The notes below the pieces were generated by a model. That model made no database searches and was not told the DNA's origin. It saw nothing but the letters and a program-made list of their open reading frames with translations. The translations under genes were made by a program, and so were the position numbers. From Cloeon dipterum (lineage: Eukaryota; Arthropoda; Insecta; Ephemeroptera; Baetidae), in the NCBI RefSeq assembly GCF_949628265.1, contig NC_088788.1:1054001-1118000 (forward strand): 64,000 bases of DNA, read 5' to 3'. Below, one piece after another: positions 42,076 to 54,020 of the stretch. Every line of letters starts with the position of its first letter. Position 1 is the first letter of the stretch.

Positions 42076-42589
42076 CGTCGTCAGGATGATTGCGGGCAGA
42101 GTTTAACTCATACACCTGATCTATTATATTATTTTGGAATAAGCTGCGCAATTTCTGAGCCAGCCGCAGGAAACAGCTTTGAAGTATTAAACCATCGCAT
42201 TTAGCATGCTGTCAAAATTAGCCTATCACCGTCCTTTCCCAGGTCTTGCCACCTGAAGGCTATTTTTTCGCATTTTTCCCGGTAAAATCACATATTTTTG
42301 CTCGCGGAGCTGCAGAGCGCACACGGCCGTTTCGCGGAACTCGATCGATTTTCCTTGGTTTTGGCGGAGACGCGCTGTGCGACCTGAAATACTTCATCCG
42401 CGGCTCATTTTTCGAGCACAACAGACAAATTAAAATGAATTTCTACGACTATGGGCATGTGAAAACTCAAACAATGCTGCTCGCAAGAGGAACATAAGCT
42501 TTAATTGCAAATAAAAGACTCGTAGCGCAATGACAATTATTTGTTCATCTGCTTTTCAACAAAAATAATCATTGTTATGGTTAAGTTGG

Positions 42590-44609
42590 TTATTTTTCTT
42601 TTTCAAAAACATGATTCATCTTCAAAACTCTTGCATCGATATCACTGAGCGGAGTAGGTTGGCAGGCGAGGAGTGGGTCTTCATTAGGTCCCGATTTATA
42701 AATACATCCGAATCTGCGTAAATAGGAAATGTTTATTTATAGAAGTGCTGTGATCAAAACAACTTTTGCACTTACTTGAAATCGGTTAATTTCGGAAGAA
42801 ATGCACACGCACTCTTCAAAACATTCGCCAACGCTTCAGGGATTGGAACTTTATGATACACGTGTAAAGTGTGCAGGTTTTTTAAAATTTGCTTTTCTCG
42901 AATCAAAGAGTTGAGTTTCCAAAGACCATCATTTTTCTTGTAGAAAATCCGCGAGACCAACTTGACCTTTTCAAGTTTTGGCGCTGATAAAATTGTGGAC
43001 AAAGCCATGCTGTCTGGATAATTACTTCCATCAGGAATGTGGCTGTGACTATGCATTAAAAAAATCTCAGTTTAATAATTACAGGGCCAATCTGATACTT
43101 ACTAGGCATTTTCCAATTCGAGTTCCTTCAGCTCCGCAAAAAATTCTATTTTCGATGGTGCCGTTTTGAAAAGCGTGTTGAGCAGTGACAATTTTTCAAG
43201 TTTCGGACAGTGCTTGAAAATCAATTCCAAATCTATTGTAATCAATTTATTATCGTGTCCCAAATAAATTGATTGCAGCTTTTGTCCATAGCAGATCAAA
43301 TACTTCTTAATAACAGCGCTGCCGCACGGAATAAACAATTGAAGCTGTTTAATATTGTCGTATTTTGGCATCAAATTCTCTGCCAAAGAAGAATTCTTAA
43401 TAGCCTTAACCTTTAAAACAAAATACTGTTTAGAGAGGTGTATTTTTAAATTAACAATCTAAAATAATCAGAGAGCAAAAAATACGTACCGTTAGACAGG
43501 TGACTTTTGGAAAAAAAGTGGGCATTGCTTCAACTTCTTCTGCACTATACTTTTCCAGGTCCACACAAACGTGTCGCAGATTTGAGCCTCCAGGGGAGTT
43601 CAAACAATAATAATATCTATTTTCATACTCTCTGATGTGCATCCACTTCATTTCGTTCAGATCATATTGAACCACTTCGAGGTTTGGAAGTTTTCGGGTG
43701 CAAAAAGTACCCAACCAATCGTTTTCTTTACGAGGGCATTCGATAATCAATTCTTTCAAATTGCAAAAACTGCTCAATACTTCTTTCGGGGCTGGCTGGT
43801 ATTTTTCCTTGCGATAAACACACTCTACTTGAACGTACTCCAGTCTTGAAAGATTTTTGCATATTTTAAGCAAATCCTTTAAATCAATGGAATACAATTT
43901 CACTTGTAGCCTGTTTAATTTTTGCAATTTCATGAGTGATTGCACCATTTCTTGACGAAAATTATTAGTATCTTGTTCATGAGTATGCCTGCTGCACTTG
44001 TAAAATGGATTGTTTGCATCTATAATGAGAGTCTCCACTTGCGGTGCGCGAGTTTCTATTTGTTTTAAAAGTTCAACGCACCATTTTATTGCCTGAAAAT
44101 AAAAGTTTATATTTTCACTTCATGTTAAAGACTGTGATAAAAATAAAACGGTTACCATTTCGATTTTCCCGTTTTTATACCGATCAGGAGAAAAGGACAA
44201 AATGCCGTTCAACTCGATGTATCGGGTTCTTGGGCTCAGCAGCAATGGGAAGATCGCTTTCAAATTTTTAAATTCCTCTTTCTGTCCCTGTCCGTCCAAA
44301 CACCTCTTCTTCATTAAATATTGCAGAATTTTGTCTCTCAAAACTCCAGCTGCAAAATATGAACTGATCGATGGTCTTCAAATATTAGAATTACTCACGC
44401 AAATTTTCCAGTTTCTCCAGCTCATCAGGATGTTTTCTATAAAACGTCAGTTGCTCCGAAATCTGTCGAACAGCGAGTTGCTGCAAACCGAGGTTTCTCC
44501 TCCGCAGATTTCGGAGCCGCTTCTTGGTCAGCCGCAATGCGTCCGCCGTAGACAGCGTAGCGACATTTTTAGATGTCACCCAAGAAAAGAGAGTCCGAAA
44601 GATTTCCAT
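42590..44609 (-). CDS. LRR family protein L7
   Basis: 570 aa. Exons 44399-44609, 44156-44349, 43490-44092, 43103-43410, 42776-43048, 42590-42713. Nearly identical to L6 through most exons, with clustered differences: YKCSRHTHEQDTNNFRQE in the variable loop, one extra codon (YYYCLNSPGGSNLR), HSHIPDGSNYPDS at the start of exon 5, and SLLNTLFKTAPSK in exon 4, which resembles L2 rather than L6. Exon 3 ends CLT instead of CLM. Confidence 0.86.
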
Positions 44610-44653
44610 TGTTTCGATTCTTTCAAATGCCAAGAAATTTATAAATCGATTTC

Positions 44654-44661
44654 CTTTTATA
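44654..44661 (-). promoter_or_regulatory. TATA box of L7
   Basis: TATAAAAG on the minus strand, mirror of the L6 box, 45-52 bases upstream of the L7 start codon. Confidence 0.6.
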
Positions 44662-45822
44662 TCTGAATAGCTGTGCCACATGATAACTCATTTCCGTAAA
44701 AGAAGAAAATATTTTGAATTCCCTCACAAACACTTCTTGTTATTAAAATGTGCAAATTTTTACAAAATATTTCTACTTTTAAATGGCATTTGTTTAGAAC
44801 GAATTATTTTCATAAATCACGATAATAGTGTGAATTAGACGCATAATATAGGTCACGGCAATAATTAAAAAGTATATTTTTATAGACAAATATTTTTAAA
44901 TTAAGTTCAAATTAATAGAGCACACAGCTAGTTCAAAAATGTTTTATTTTTAGGTGGTTGAAGGGGGTGGAACCCTTGAGCTCGTCAGTTGCGTCAAGTT
45001 ACGAGTTTGTCAATATTGTTATACTTTTGCTCGGTGCAAACGAGAAGTTTTCACGAAGGCTGATCCAAAATTCTCTGTCGCTAATAATTTGAATTTTGTT
45101 TTCGAGGTAAAGCCAAGAGGCCTGCGCGCCAGAAACTGCTGCTTTTTGGTACGAGAGCAAGTGATATTAATTTTATTTTACAATTTTTCGACTCACTCCA
45201 CGAGCCAAAAATATGTCATTCTGCCGACTAAAACGCGAAAAAACAGCCTTCAGGTGGCAAGACCTGGGACAAGCAGTGGTAGATTCTTTTGCTTTCTTCG
45301 CCACTTAAAAATTTGTATGTTTAAAATACGTTTAGTTTGAATAACAAGATTACAATGCCAAAACTCAACAATATATATGTATATTAGACTGCCCTCTTTT
45401 GAATACAGCAGTTTGCTAAATGAAATGACCAGAAGGTTTGGAGAAAAATTCTATCTGCAGCCGCAGCAACGCCAACGAAGCCAACCTCTACGTCAATTGA
45501 ACCTGATATTCAATAAGTAAGAGGAAAAATTATATAATATCTTGATGATACGAATGCCTTTTTTGAAATAAATAATAACGCGAAAATAAGCTGGCTCTAA
45601 CAGGTAATGCAAAGCTTTGAACCGCGAAATCGGCCATCTCTCGGGCGAGGCGTATGACCACATTGTCCGCCTGCCAGGGTACGAAAAACAGAAATACTAA
45701 AAATAAAATGCACACAAGAGGCACAAAAGTTTTCGAAAACAAGGCTTTCTTTAAACAATAACGAGATTAAATGGGTTTTTAAACAAAATTAAACCAGACG
45801 AAAATTCTGCTGGCAAACTTAG
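44662..45822. other. spacer between L7 and L8
   Basis: 44680-44890 mirrors the L6 upstream region. 44990-45270 is the dispersed spacer repeat (TTTTGTTTTCGAGGTAAAGC, then CTGCTGCTTTTTGGTACGAG). 45300-45822 is unremarkable, then the L8 3' flank. No gene recognised. Confidence 0.4.
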
Positions 45823-47794
45823 TTATTTTTCATTTTCAAAAACCCCACACATCTCACAAACACACGTATCTTTAATACTGATCCATGGAGTCGATGCGCA
45901 TGAAAGGAGTGGATCTTCAAATTGTTTTCTATATCCAAATCTACAAAAAGGAAAATGTTTCTAACAAAAAATTTGAAAAAACTTCCTTTGCTACTTACTT
46001 GAAATCAGTTAATTTCGGAAGAAATGCGCAAGCGTTCTTCAAAACATTATCCCAACATTTTAATGCGTCGGCATTTTCTTCCATTGCATAATTAAAATAG
46101 ACGTGTAAAGTGTGCAGGTTATTTAAAATTCGATTTTGGTGAATCAACGAATTGAGTTTCAAAAGATCATTCTGGTTGAAAACCCTCGCTTCCAACAAGA
46201 CTTTTTCAAGTTTTGGCGCTGACAAAATGCTGGAGAAAACCATGGTTTCTGGATCAGGCATTGCTACACCAACTAGGCTATGTACATATTTTTAAAAAAT
46301 TGGAATAATAATTACAGCGAATGTCTGATACTTACTGATGAAATTTCATTTCGAGTTCCTTTAGCTCCGCAAAATATTCTTTTTTTGATGACGGCGTTTG
46401 TAAAAGCACGTTGAACAGTGACATTTTTTCAAGTTGCGGACAATGCTTCGAAATCAATCCCAAATCAATTATTAAATTTTCCTCATCGAGTCCCAAATAA
46501 ATTGATTGCAGATTTTGTCCTAAGGGGATCAAATACTTCTCAAAATATTCGTTGTTGAAAGGATTCAACAAATGAAGAGTCCTAATATTGTCGAATTTTG
46601 GCATCACATATTTCGTACTAAGCGTACACATAGCCTTAAAATTAAAAAAATACTATTTAACAATCAAGAGCGGTGTGTATGTTTAAATTAGGATTTAAAA
46701 TAATCAGAGAGTTCCAAAATGATCAACAACTTACAATGAGACAGTTGACTTTTGGAAATAACTTGGGCATTGCTTCAACTTCTTCTGCACTATCCTCACA
46801 GAAGTCCACACAAATACTTCGCAGATTTGAGGCTTCAGAGAAGTCCACACCACGGTATCTATTGCCAATTGGTTCAATAGTGGCAATCCACTCCATTATT
46901 TTGTTCGGATCTTCTTTAACCACTTCAATGTTTGGAAGCTTTCGGGTGCACAAACAACCTAACCATTCATTAATGTCGGATTTGTAAATCAATTCTTTTA
47001 GGTTGCAAAAACTGCTAGATATGTCTTCAGGGGTTGGTTGGTCGTTGCCTCTGTGTTCCAAGTAACCGACATTGACGTACTGTAGTCTCGGAAGATTTTT
47101 GCAAATTTTCAGCAAATCGGTTAGATGAATCGTATTCAAGCTGGCGTTTAGCCTTTTCAATTTTTGCATTTTCATGAGTGATTGCACCATATCATGATTG
47201 AACACGGTATTTCTTAAATAAATTGCCTCTGTGTCAAAAGGATTGTTTCGCTGTATGACGAGAGTCTCCACTTGCGGAGCTCGTGTTTCTATTTGTTTTA
47301 AAAGTTCAACGCACCATTTTATTGCCTGAAAATAAAAGTTTATGTTTTCACGTCACGTTGAAGACTGTGATAAAAATAAAACGGTTACCTTTTCAATATT
47401 GCCATTTTTATACCGATCAGGAGAAAAGGACAAAATGCCGTTCAACTCGATGTAGCGGGTTCTTGCGCTCAGCAGCAACGGGAAGATCTCTTTCAAATTT
47501 TCAAACTCCATTTTGTCTCCTTCCCTGTCCAAACACCTCTTCTTCATTAAATATTGCAGAATTTTGTCTCGCAAAACTCCAGCTGCAAAATATGAACTGA
47601 TGTCTATCAAATATTATAATCAAAACAATTTACTCACGCAAATTCTTCAGTTTCTCGAGCTCATCAGGATGTGTTAAATAAAATGTCAGTTGCTTCAAAA
47701 TTATTCGAACAGTGAGTTGCTGCAAACCGAGGGTTTTCCTTCGCAGATTTTGAAGACGCTTCTTGGTCAGCTGCAACTCGTCCACCGTAGACAT
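45823..47794 (-). CDS. LRR family protein L8
   Basis: 545 aa. Exons 47638-47794, 47389-47582, 46735-47325, 46336-46634, 45999-46277, 45823-45940. It has the short N-terminus; the conserved helix reads LGLQQLTVRIILKQL, with Thr where other copies have Ala. Exon 3 begins AIKWCVELLKQ and its variable loop is the shortest (DTEAIYLRNTVFNHD). Exon 4 begins AMCTLSTKYVMPK; exon 5 has an insertion (MEENADALKCWDNVLKNAC). The tail ends CEMCGVFENEK with four extra cysteines. Promoter block at 47881-47908. Confidence 0.84.
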
Positions 47795-47880
47795 TTTAGT
47801 GAAATTTTCAAGTATATAAAGTTTGAAAGAATTCCAAAGAAGTGATTCTTCCAAATGCCAAGAAATGTATGATTTATTTT

Positions 47881-47908
47881 CCTTTTAAACGGCTTTCCCC
47901 TGCCACAT
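47881..47908 (-). promoter_or_regulatory. family promoter block upstream of L8
   Basis: Minus strand reads ATGTGGCAGGGGAAAGCC, then GTTTAAAAGG, about 90 bases upstream of the L8 start codon. Confidence 0.5.
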
Positions 47909-48612
47909 TAATTTCTATGAAAACTTTAATTCCCTCACAAAAACATGTTATTGAAATAATATAATTTGTACAAAACATGTTTTTAGTTTTAATTTATACA
48001 TTTGTATTGATTGAGTTGTTTCCATGAAACACGAACGAGAGGAAAATTCATAAACTATAATTTGAACTCGTCCAGATGAACAATGCAAATATCACGGTGG
48101 CAATGTTTGCGGCTGCACCACTCACATGCATTATTGTGGCTTTCGTGGACGTGAAAACGTGCTAATGAGCAGCACTTTTTCTTCCTTATCGAGGAATTTA
48201 TTCTCGCGGCTGGTAATGTTAATCGCAACCTGGAAGGGACAATGTCCAGGGCTGCAGACGCGTCCACCGATGATGTTCTTTGAATTGGCTACAAATTGTT
48301 TTCATCATCTTCAGCATCAAAAATTAAATGTTTAACAAACCGTGAGAGGTAATTAATTTAAAGGCAATTTTAATAGAATTTTAATATTTGCCATAACATT
48401 TTTAAGTTCGAATCAACTTTTCAAACGGCTTTTTCAGGAAAATAAACAAGAAATTGTATTTCAACTTTCCCTTCAGCTCGTCAGGAATGAATCAAAAACG
48501 AGATTCGAGTTGTGAATGTGGTCAATATTTGTTGTTGCTCGTCACTTTTCCCTTTTTCTAATTTCAATTTCATTTTAATTAAAAATAAAGCTCATTTTAA
48601 ATTGTTTCAAAA
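47909..48612. other. spacer between L8 and the small TM pseudogene
   Basis: AT-rich with a GC-richer patch (48080-48290) that has no convincing coding content. No feature recognised. Confidence 0.3.
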
Positions 48613-48991
48613 TCAGGAAATGCGGAACGCGAATAGAACAACGTAGAGTTCAAACTTCTTCACAATGCAGTGGTCTGGTAATATTTTGACTCAATTGGAA
48701 ATTGAAAATGAGAAATTTCTTCACGCGGATAAAATTGCAGGCGCCGCTTCCATGATCTGGATTGTTTTGTTTATGCTGTTGATGGTCATTGCTGGATTGG
48801 CGTATTATAACTGATTCCTCAAAACTAAACCACGATCAAAGGAAGAAGAGACTTTTCGCCAAGTGGACTGTGAATCCCAGGCCGACTCGGTGCCCCTGCT
48901 CGCAGTCAGCGATAAAAAGTCAAATTCAGAGATAGAAGCAGCTCGACAGCCAAGACTGAATTGGATAATCAAAGAAAAAATCGTTTATTAA
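48613..48991 (+). pseudogene. small signal-peptide/TM family, copy H (dead)
   Basis: Exon 2-like sequence (48615-48688; SSNFFTMQWSG, with the family Cys changed to Trp and an in-frame TAG before it) and exon 3-like sequence (48741-48991; AASMIWIVLFMLLMVIAGL). A CGA to TGA nonsense change comes right after the membrane helix, together with a six-base deletion. No exon 1 is present and the exon 2 acceptor is TTTCAAA rather than a CAG. Orientation is opposite to the other copies. Confidence 0.8.
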
Positions 48992-49091
48992 AATACAGAA
49001 ACTCTAAAGGTTCGAATTTATTAATAAAAATGCTATATGAAAGATAATTTTTCTTTGTTTTGTTTTCCTGCTAGCCGAATCAAATGCATAT

Positions 49092-50125
49092 CTGATGAGG
49101 GCCCGTGGTCGATGATAGCATGGTCGGTCGAATTCTTAAAACAATTGCATTCCAATGAAGAGGTCTAGATGTCAGAATATGTTAACGCTCTAGCAGAGGC
49201 TTCAATCGTAAATGGTTTTGGATCGTTCTCAATAAAATTTAATCGAAAAATCATTTTCCGTTTATTCAGGTCGATTTTCATGTCTGTTTACTACAACAGT
49301 TTTCCATCGCACCTTTTGAATAGGCGGTGAGAAATTTTTTTACTTCTTCGTGATTGAAAAGCCAAAATTTTTCACATTTATTGGGATGTGCAGGAAATTT
49401 TGTACTCGTTTCGTTCATTTCAATCGAGATTTTGATATTTTAAAGATTATAAAATAGGAAACGAGCAGCTTTTAACGAAAGATAAACTATTCTCAAGTTT
49501 ACCCCCACAGAATTTAATTTTAAGGAGGTGAAAAGATGCCAATAAAGAATTTTTTGTTGACATTATGTGCTCTAAAAAGGCAAAGTTTGTAGCGTTTGAA
49601 GAAAATTACAGGAAATTTTTTGTGCTTTTTGAATTCCTGAACAAAACACGCATTCCACTCATGTTTCTCTCTTCTCACTTTTGCTCCTCAAAAGAACGAA
49701 CGATTTCCGAAACCACCCCTGACGATACGGGCCGTAGTCATGCCATCAAATAGCGAAAAAATGGTTTCGATGGCAAAACCTACGCCGCTTGCACGACAAT
49801 CATGACGTGCCGGTTGCATATTTGAGCTCAACGCAGGCGTTTCTTGGCTTAAACTGCAGAAAATAGGGCGTTTTATTTTGTCAATTAAATGGAATGAATG
49901 AAATCTTGCGGCCTCAGCCGCGAGAATTAAGCCGGGAGCTAAGCCGGATATGTTGCCCAGCGGCTGGCGGCTGCCCTCGCAGCCTGAAATTCGCCGGCCA
50001 ACGCGGCGCTGCGCTGTTTGCTGAGCCCAATAATGATTTCTAATAATAAAGTTGGTTGAATTAAATATTTGAGGCAAGGTAGCATAAAAAACCGTGCAAT
50101 CAAGTTTCGGTGAATTTTAATCGTG
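49092..50125 (-). repeat. 1 kb dispersed non-coding repeat R (copy 6, near full length)
   Basis: Begins ATCTGATGAGGGCCCGTGGT and TCCAATGAAGAGGTCTAGAT; ends AAACCGTGCAATCAAGTTTC. Contains GTCATGCCATCAAATAGCGA, also in copies 4 and 5. Reverse complement of copies 3 and 5. Confidence 0.8.
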
Positions 50126-50745
50126 ACCCTGAGTACCTGAAATTGCGAATTAATTAGAAAGCAGTACCAGAGAGTGATCTTTCTTTGTTTAATTCACTGA
50201 ATTAATTGTTTTAGACACATTGTTACCTAGTTTCATTGAGTTGTGTCCCTGAGTACCTTCACTATGCATTTACGTTTTTTAAAACATTTTCTTGTCTAAT
50301 TTCGTTGCCCAGGTGTACAAAAGAAAAGCACCCGCGCACTGAATAACTGATCGGTGACACAGTTTTCATCCCGCATCATGTTTTATGCGAGATGAAGTAG
50401 CATTGTGGTGCAAAAAATATATTTCAATCCATCATTATCATACTTTGAACGACTGCCTTTTTTCGTATAATATGCCTCTTTCTTATAAATGGCTCATATA
50501 TAATACAAATGTAATTTACAGCTACAAGTATTTAGAACAAATTTCATTATCCAGTAATTGTTTTTTTGTGAGGGTACTTAAAATGTTTTCTTTTCACGGA
50601 AATGAGTAATCATGGGGCCCAGCTCATCAGCAGAGAAAACCGTTTAATAGGAAATTGAATAACACATTTCTTGACAGTTGAACAAATCAGTTCGAACAAT
50701 TTTGAACTCTCTTTTAATTGTGCGTAGTTTGTAAATTTCGCTACG

Positions 50746-52700
50746 ATGTCTACCGTGAACGAGTTGCAGCTGATGACCAAGAAGCGGCTCCAAAATCTGC
50801 GTAGGAGAAGCCTCGGTTTGCAGCAACTCGCAGTTCAAATAATTTTGAAGCAACTGACATTTTATAGAACACATCCTGATGAGCTGGAGAAATTGAAGAA
50901 TTCGCGTGAGTAAATTGTTTTGATTCTAATGTTTGAACGACATCAGCTCATATTTTGCAGCTAGCATTTTGCGAGAAAAATTTTTGCAAGTTTTAATGAA
51001 GAAAGAGTGTTCGGACTTGGACGAGCAAGGAGAGAAAATGGAGTTTGAAAATTTGAAAGAGATCTTCCCTTTGCTGCTGAGCCCAAGAACCCGATATATC
51101 GAGTTGAACGGCATTTTGTCCTTTTGTCCTGACCGGTATAAAGTCGAAAAGGTAACCGTATTACCATACAAGCATTAACACGAAGTGAAAACATATTTTT
51201 TGGTTGTTAGGTTACACAGTGGTGCGTCCAACTTTTGAAACAATTAGAAACACGGGCTCCGCAAGTGGAGACTCTCGTCATACAACGAAACAATCCATTT
51301 TACCGGTGCTCTTTGACTCATATACAATATAATCATTTTTATCAAGAAATGGTGCAATCATTCATGAAATTGCAAAAATTAAACAGGCTACAAGTCGACT
51401 TTTATGCCATTCAATTCAACGATTTGCTTAAAATAAGCAAAAAACTTTCAACACTGCAGTACATCAATGTCGGGTGTGTTTATTACAGCGGAGAATACGA
51501 GCCAGCCCCTGAAGATGTATCGAGCAGTTTTCGCAACCTGAAAGAATTGATTTTCGAATGCCCTGAAGAAAACAATTGGTTGGGTTGTTTGTGCACCCAA
51601 AATCTTCCAAACATTGAAGTGGTTCAATATGATCCAAACAAAATAATGAACTGGACTTACTTAAGAAGCTTTGACAATAGATATCAGGGCTTGAACTTCC
51701 ATGGAGCCTCGAATCTGCGACACATTTGTGTGGACCTGGAAAAGTATAGTACAGAAGAAGTTGAAGCAATGCCCACTTTATTTCCAAAAGTCATTTGTCT
51801 AATGGTACGTATATTTTGCTCTTTGGTGCTTTCTGGTTAATTATCTTAATTTAAACATACACCTGTTTAAAAAGTTCATATTTTATACCTTTAAAGGTTC
51901 AGAATACGCATAGGTTGGGAAAGAATGTGATGCCAAAATTTGACAATATTAGACAGCTTCAATTGATGAATCCTCACGGCAGCGGAGTTTTTGAGTATTT
52001 GATCACATACGGACCAAAGCTGCAATCAATTTATTTGGGACACGATCATGAATTGATAACAATAGATTTGGAATTGATTTTCAAGCACTGTCCGAAACTT
52101 GAAAAATTGTCAATGATCAGCACGCTTTTTAAAACGCCACCATCAAAAATAGAATTTTTTGCAGAGCTAAAGGAACTCGAATTGGTAATTCCCTGGTAAG
52201 TATCAGATTGGCACTGTAATTGAAAAATAAGATTTTTTTTTTAATATATAGTTACAATCGATCTGATGGAACTCATGATGCAGAACACATGCTTTTGTCC
52301 ACACTCTTATCGGCACCAAAACTTGAAAAGGTCAAATTGGAATCGTGGGCCTACAACGAAAATGATCTTTGGAAACTCAACTCGTTGATTCAAGAAAATC
52401 GAATTTTAAAAAACCTTCACACTTTGCACGTCTATTTTACGTGTTTAATCCCCGAAGCTTGGCTGAATGTTATGAAGAGTGCGTGTGCATTTCTTCCGAA
52501 ATTAACCGATTTCCAGTAAGTAGCAAAAGTTGTTTTTCGGTCACACTTCTTTGAAAACATTTTATTTGTACAGATACGGACATATGTTTTCATTGGGGCA
52601 AAATAAAGATCCACTCCTGGCACGCCAACGTAAACCAACAGTCTGTAATATCGATGCAAGTGTTTTTCCTTTGATTGATGTTTTTGAAAACGAAAATTAA
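50746..52700 (+). CDS. LRR family protein L9
   Basis: 544 aa, plus strand. Exons 50746-50905, 50961-51151, 51211-51804, 51897-52195, 52252-52515, 52574-52700. The N-terminus matches L1 (STVNELQLMTKK). An in-frame TAG six codons upstream of the first Met (FVNFAT then M) fixes the start and argues for the same start in L1, L2, L3, L5 and L8. The exon 1/2 junction reads LKNSPSILREKFLQ, so the usual LP is SP here. The variable loop is YRCSLTHIQYNHFYQE. Exon 2 is one codon shorter than most despite a two-codon insertion. Tail NKDPLLARQRKPTVCNIDAS, ending VFENEN. Confidence 0.85.
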
Positions 52701-53411
52701 ATAATTTAACCATTACAATTATCATCATTCTTACTATTTTGTTACAAAATACATAAACAAATAGTTGTCATTGCTTTACGAGTTACGAGCCTTTTATTTG
52801 CAATTAAATCTTGAAAGCAGTCCTCCGAGCAACATACTTTAATTCATATATGCCCATAATAGTCGTAGAACCGTTCGTGCTATCCTCGAGCACGACCTCT
52901 CATCGGACACGTCTCTTTTTCGACTTTTAACTAGAATATAGCCAATAAACGACCGTTTTCAGGGTACCGCGACCTAAGATACTTTTTTTAATGCATTTTA
53001 TGCGATATCTGGCACATTTTACGATGAACGGCGACGCGGTTTTAAATCCACGCCAGTTACCGAACTTCCTCAGGTCGCGCATAACCTGAAGACTGTTAGA
53101 GTATGCGGTTTGGCCAGCACCATCGCTAATTTTTTGCTCTTTCTGCGGTGGCGTGCGCTGTGGCTGCGTCGAAAATGCTTTTATTTTTGTCAAAATTCTG
53201 CCAATCGCAGACCCTCGTTGGATGCGTCTCGGTCTGTGCTTCAACCTGGCCTAACCTGATCAGGCACCCGCAGGGCCAAGTGTTGTTTTTATATTTATAA
53301 AGTATTTGCCTCTTGCACATAATTATCATGTTTTATAAAATAACTCATTCAATACGATGAAGAATTAAATTACTAAATACATCTCTTTATTTTGAGATCT
53401 GGGAAACAAAT
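52701..53411. other. spacer between L9 and small TM gene G
   Basis: 52700-53150 is the reverse complement of about 40240-40690, including GGTCGTGCTCGAGGATAGCA (as complement) and GGCTATATTCTAGTTAAAAG (as complement). 53180-53300 contains TCGGTCTGTGCTTCAACCTG, not seen elsewhere in the window. No gene recognised. Confidence 0.45.
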
Positions 53412-54020
53412 TCAGTTTTGACGGTCGACCTTCGATTTCGGTGAAACTGGCTCTAAATCGCTGAGGGGCACTTCCACCAAGCAGGTCGGGGATGCGCAGT
53501 TCAAGAGGCGAGAAGTCTCTTCCTCTTTGAAGTCATCCTCTAATTGTGGAGTAATTATTTTGTTGCATAGGCCGCAATAATAAATCTCCAGTTCAGCAAC
53601 AATCACTAGCAGCAAGCAAATAATCATCCAGAGAATGCAATCGCCAGCTGGAATTATATATGCGCATGAAATGATTATATCGTTTGATTTAAGCCAAAAT
53701 GTTATACCAGAGCACTGCATTGAGAAGAATTTGAAATTCTCATCCGTGCTTCCTGGGCCTGATTCTGTAAAATTTAAAATCAGCTCTTAATTTAAAGCTC
53801 ACCAAAAACAAAATAAATTTCAGACATGCTTAAAAATTAAATTTATTTTAATTAAAAGGCAGGGAGCGATATTTGGAGCGATAAATTCCCCAATTGCAGA
53901 AAGTAGGAGGAATTCCTAAAAGAAATACTCACTCTCCGTGTAAAGGTGCTGAATCTTAAGGGAGGTGACAAATATAAAAATTATGCCTAAGAACGCAAGC
54001 CAAGTGATTGTGAGAGCCAT
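53412..54020 (-). CDS. small signal-peptide/TM family, copy G (126 aa)
   Basis: Exons 53933-54020, 53708-53764, 53412-53647. Signal peptide/anchor ALTITWLAFLGIIFIFVTS. Short ectodomain ending FFSMQCSG. Membrane helix CILWMIICLLLVIVAEL with two extra cysteines nearby. Tail contains EEETSRLLNC and LSDLEPVSPKSKVDRQN. It has the shortest tail of the intact copies and is the most diverged, but exon phases are identical. Function unknown. Confidence 0.72.

Larger units (their letters stand above)
39091..42589. other. spacer between convergent genes L6 and L7
   Basis: Contains repeat R copies 4 (minus) and 5 (plus), an orphan LRR terminal exon (40691-40817, minus), a block at about 40240-40540 matching the 3' flank of L9 in reverse, and family 3' flank sequence on both sides (TTTATTTGCAATTAAAGCTT and its complement). 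No complete gene. Confidence 0.5.
36590..45270. repeat. large inverted duplication (arms about 36.6-40.0 and 41.1-45.3 kb)
   Basis: Left and right arms are reverse complements centred near 40.84 kb. They contain LRR genes L6 (plus) and L7 (minus), their TATA boxes, 3' flanks and copies 4 and 5 of repeat R. L6 and L7 start codons (37063 and 44609) and stop codons (39090 and 42590) are symmetric within a few bases. The right arm carries a few hundred extra bases around 42080-42370. The central 40.1-41.0 kb is not part of the palindrome. Confidence 0.8.

Noticed and set aside
53180..53300. Possible tRNA or SINE-like segment (TCGGTCTGTGCTTCAACCTG)
   Set aside because: No cloverleaf or A/B box arrangement could be drawn, and no second copy seen in the window.
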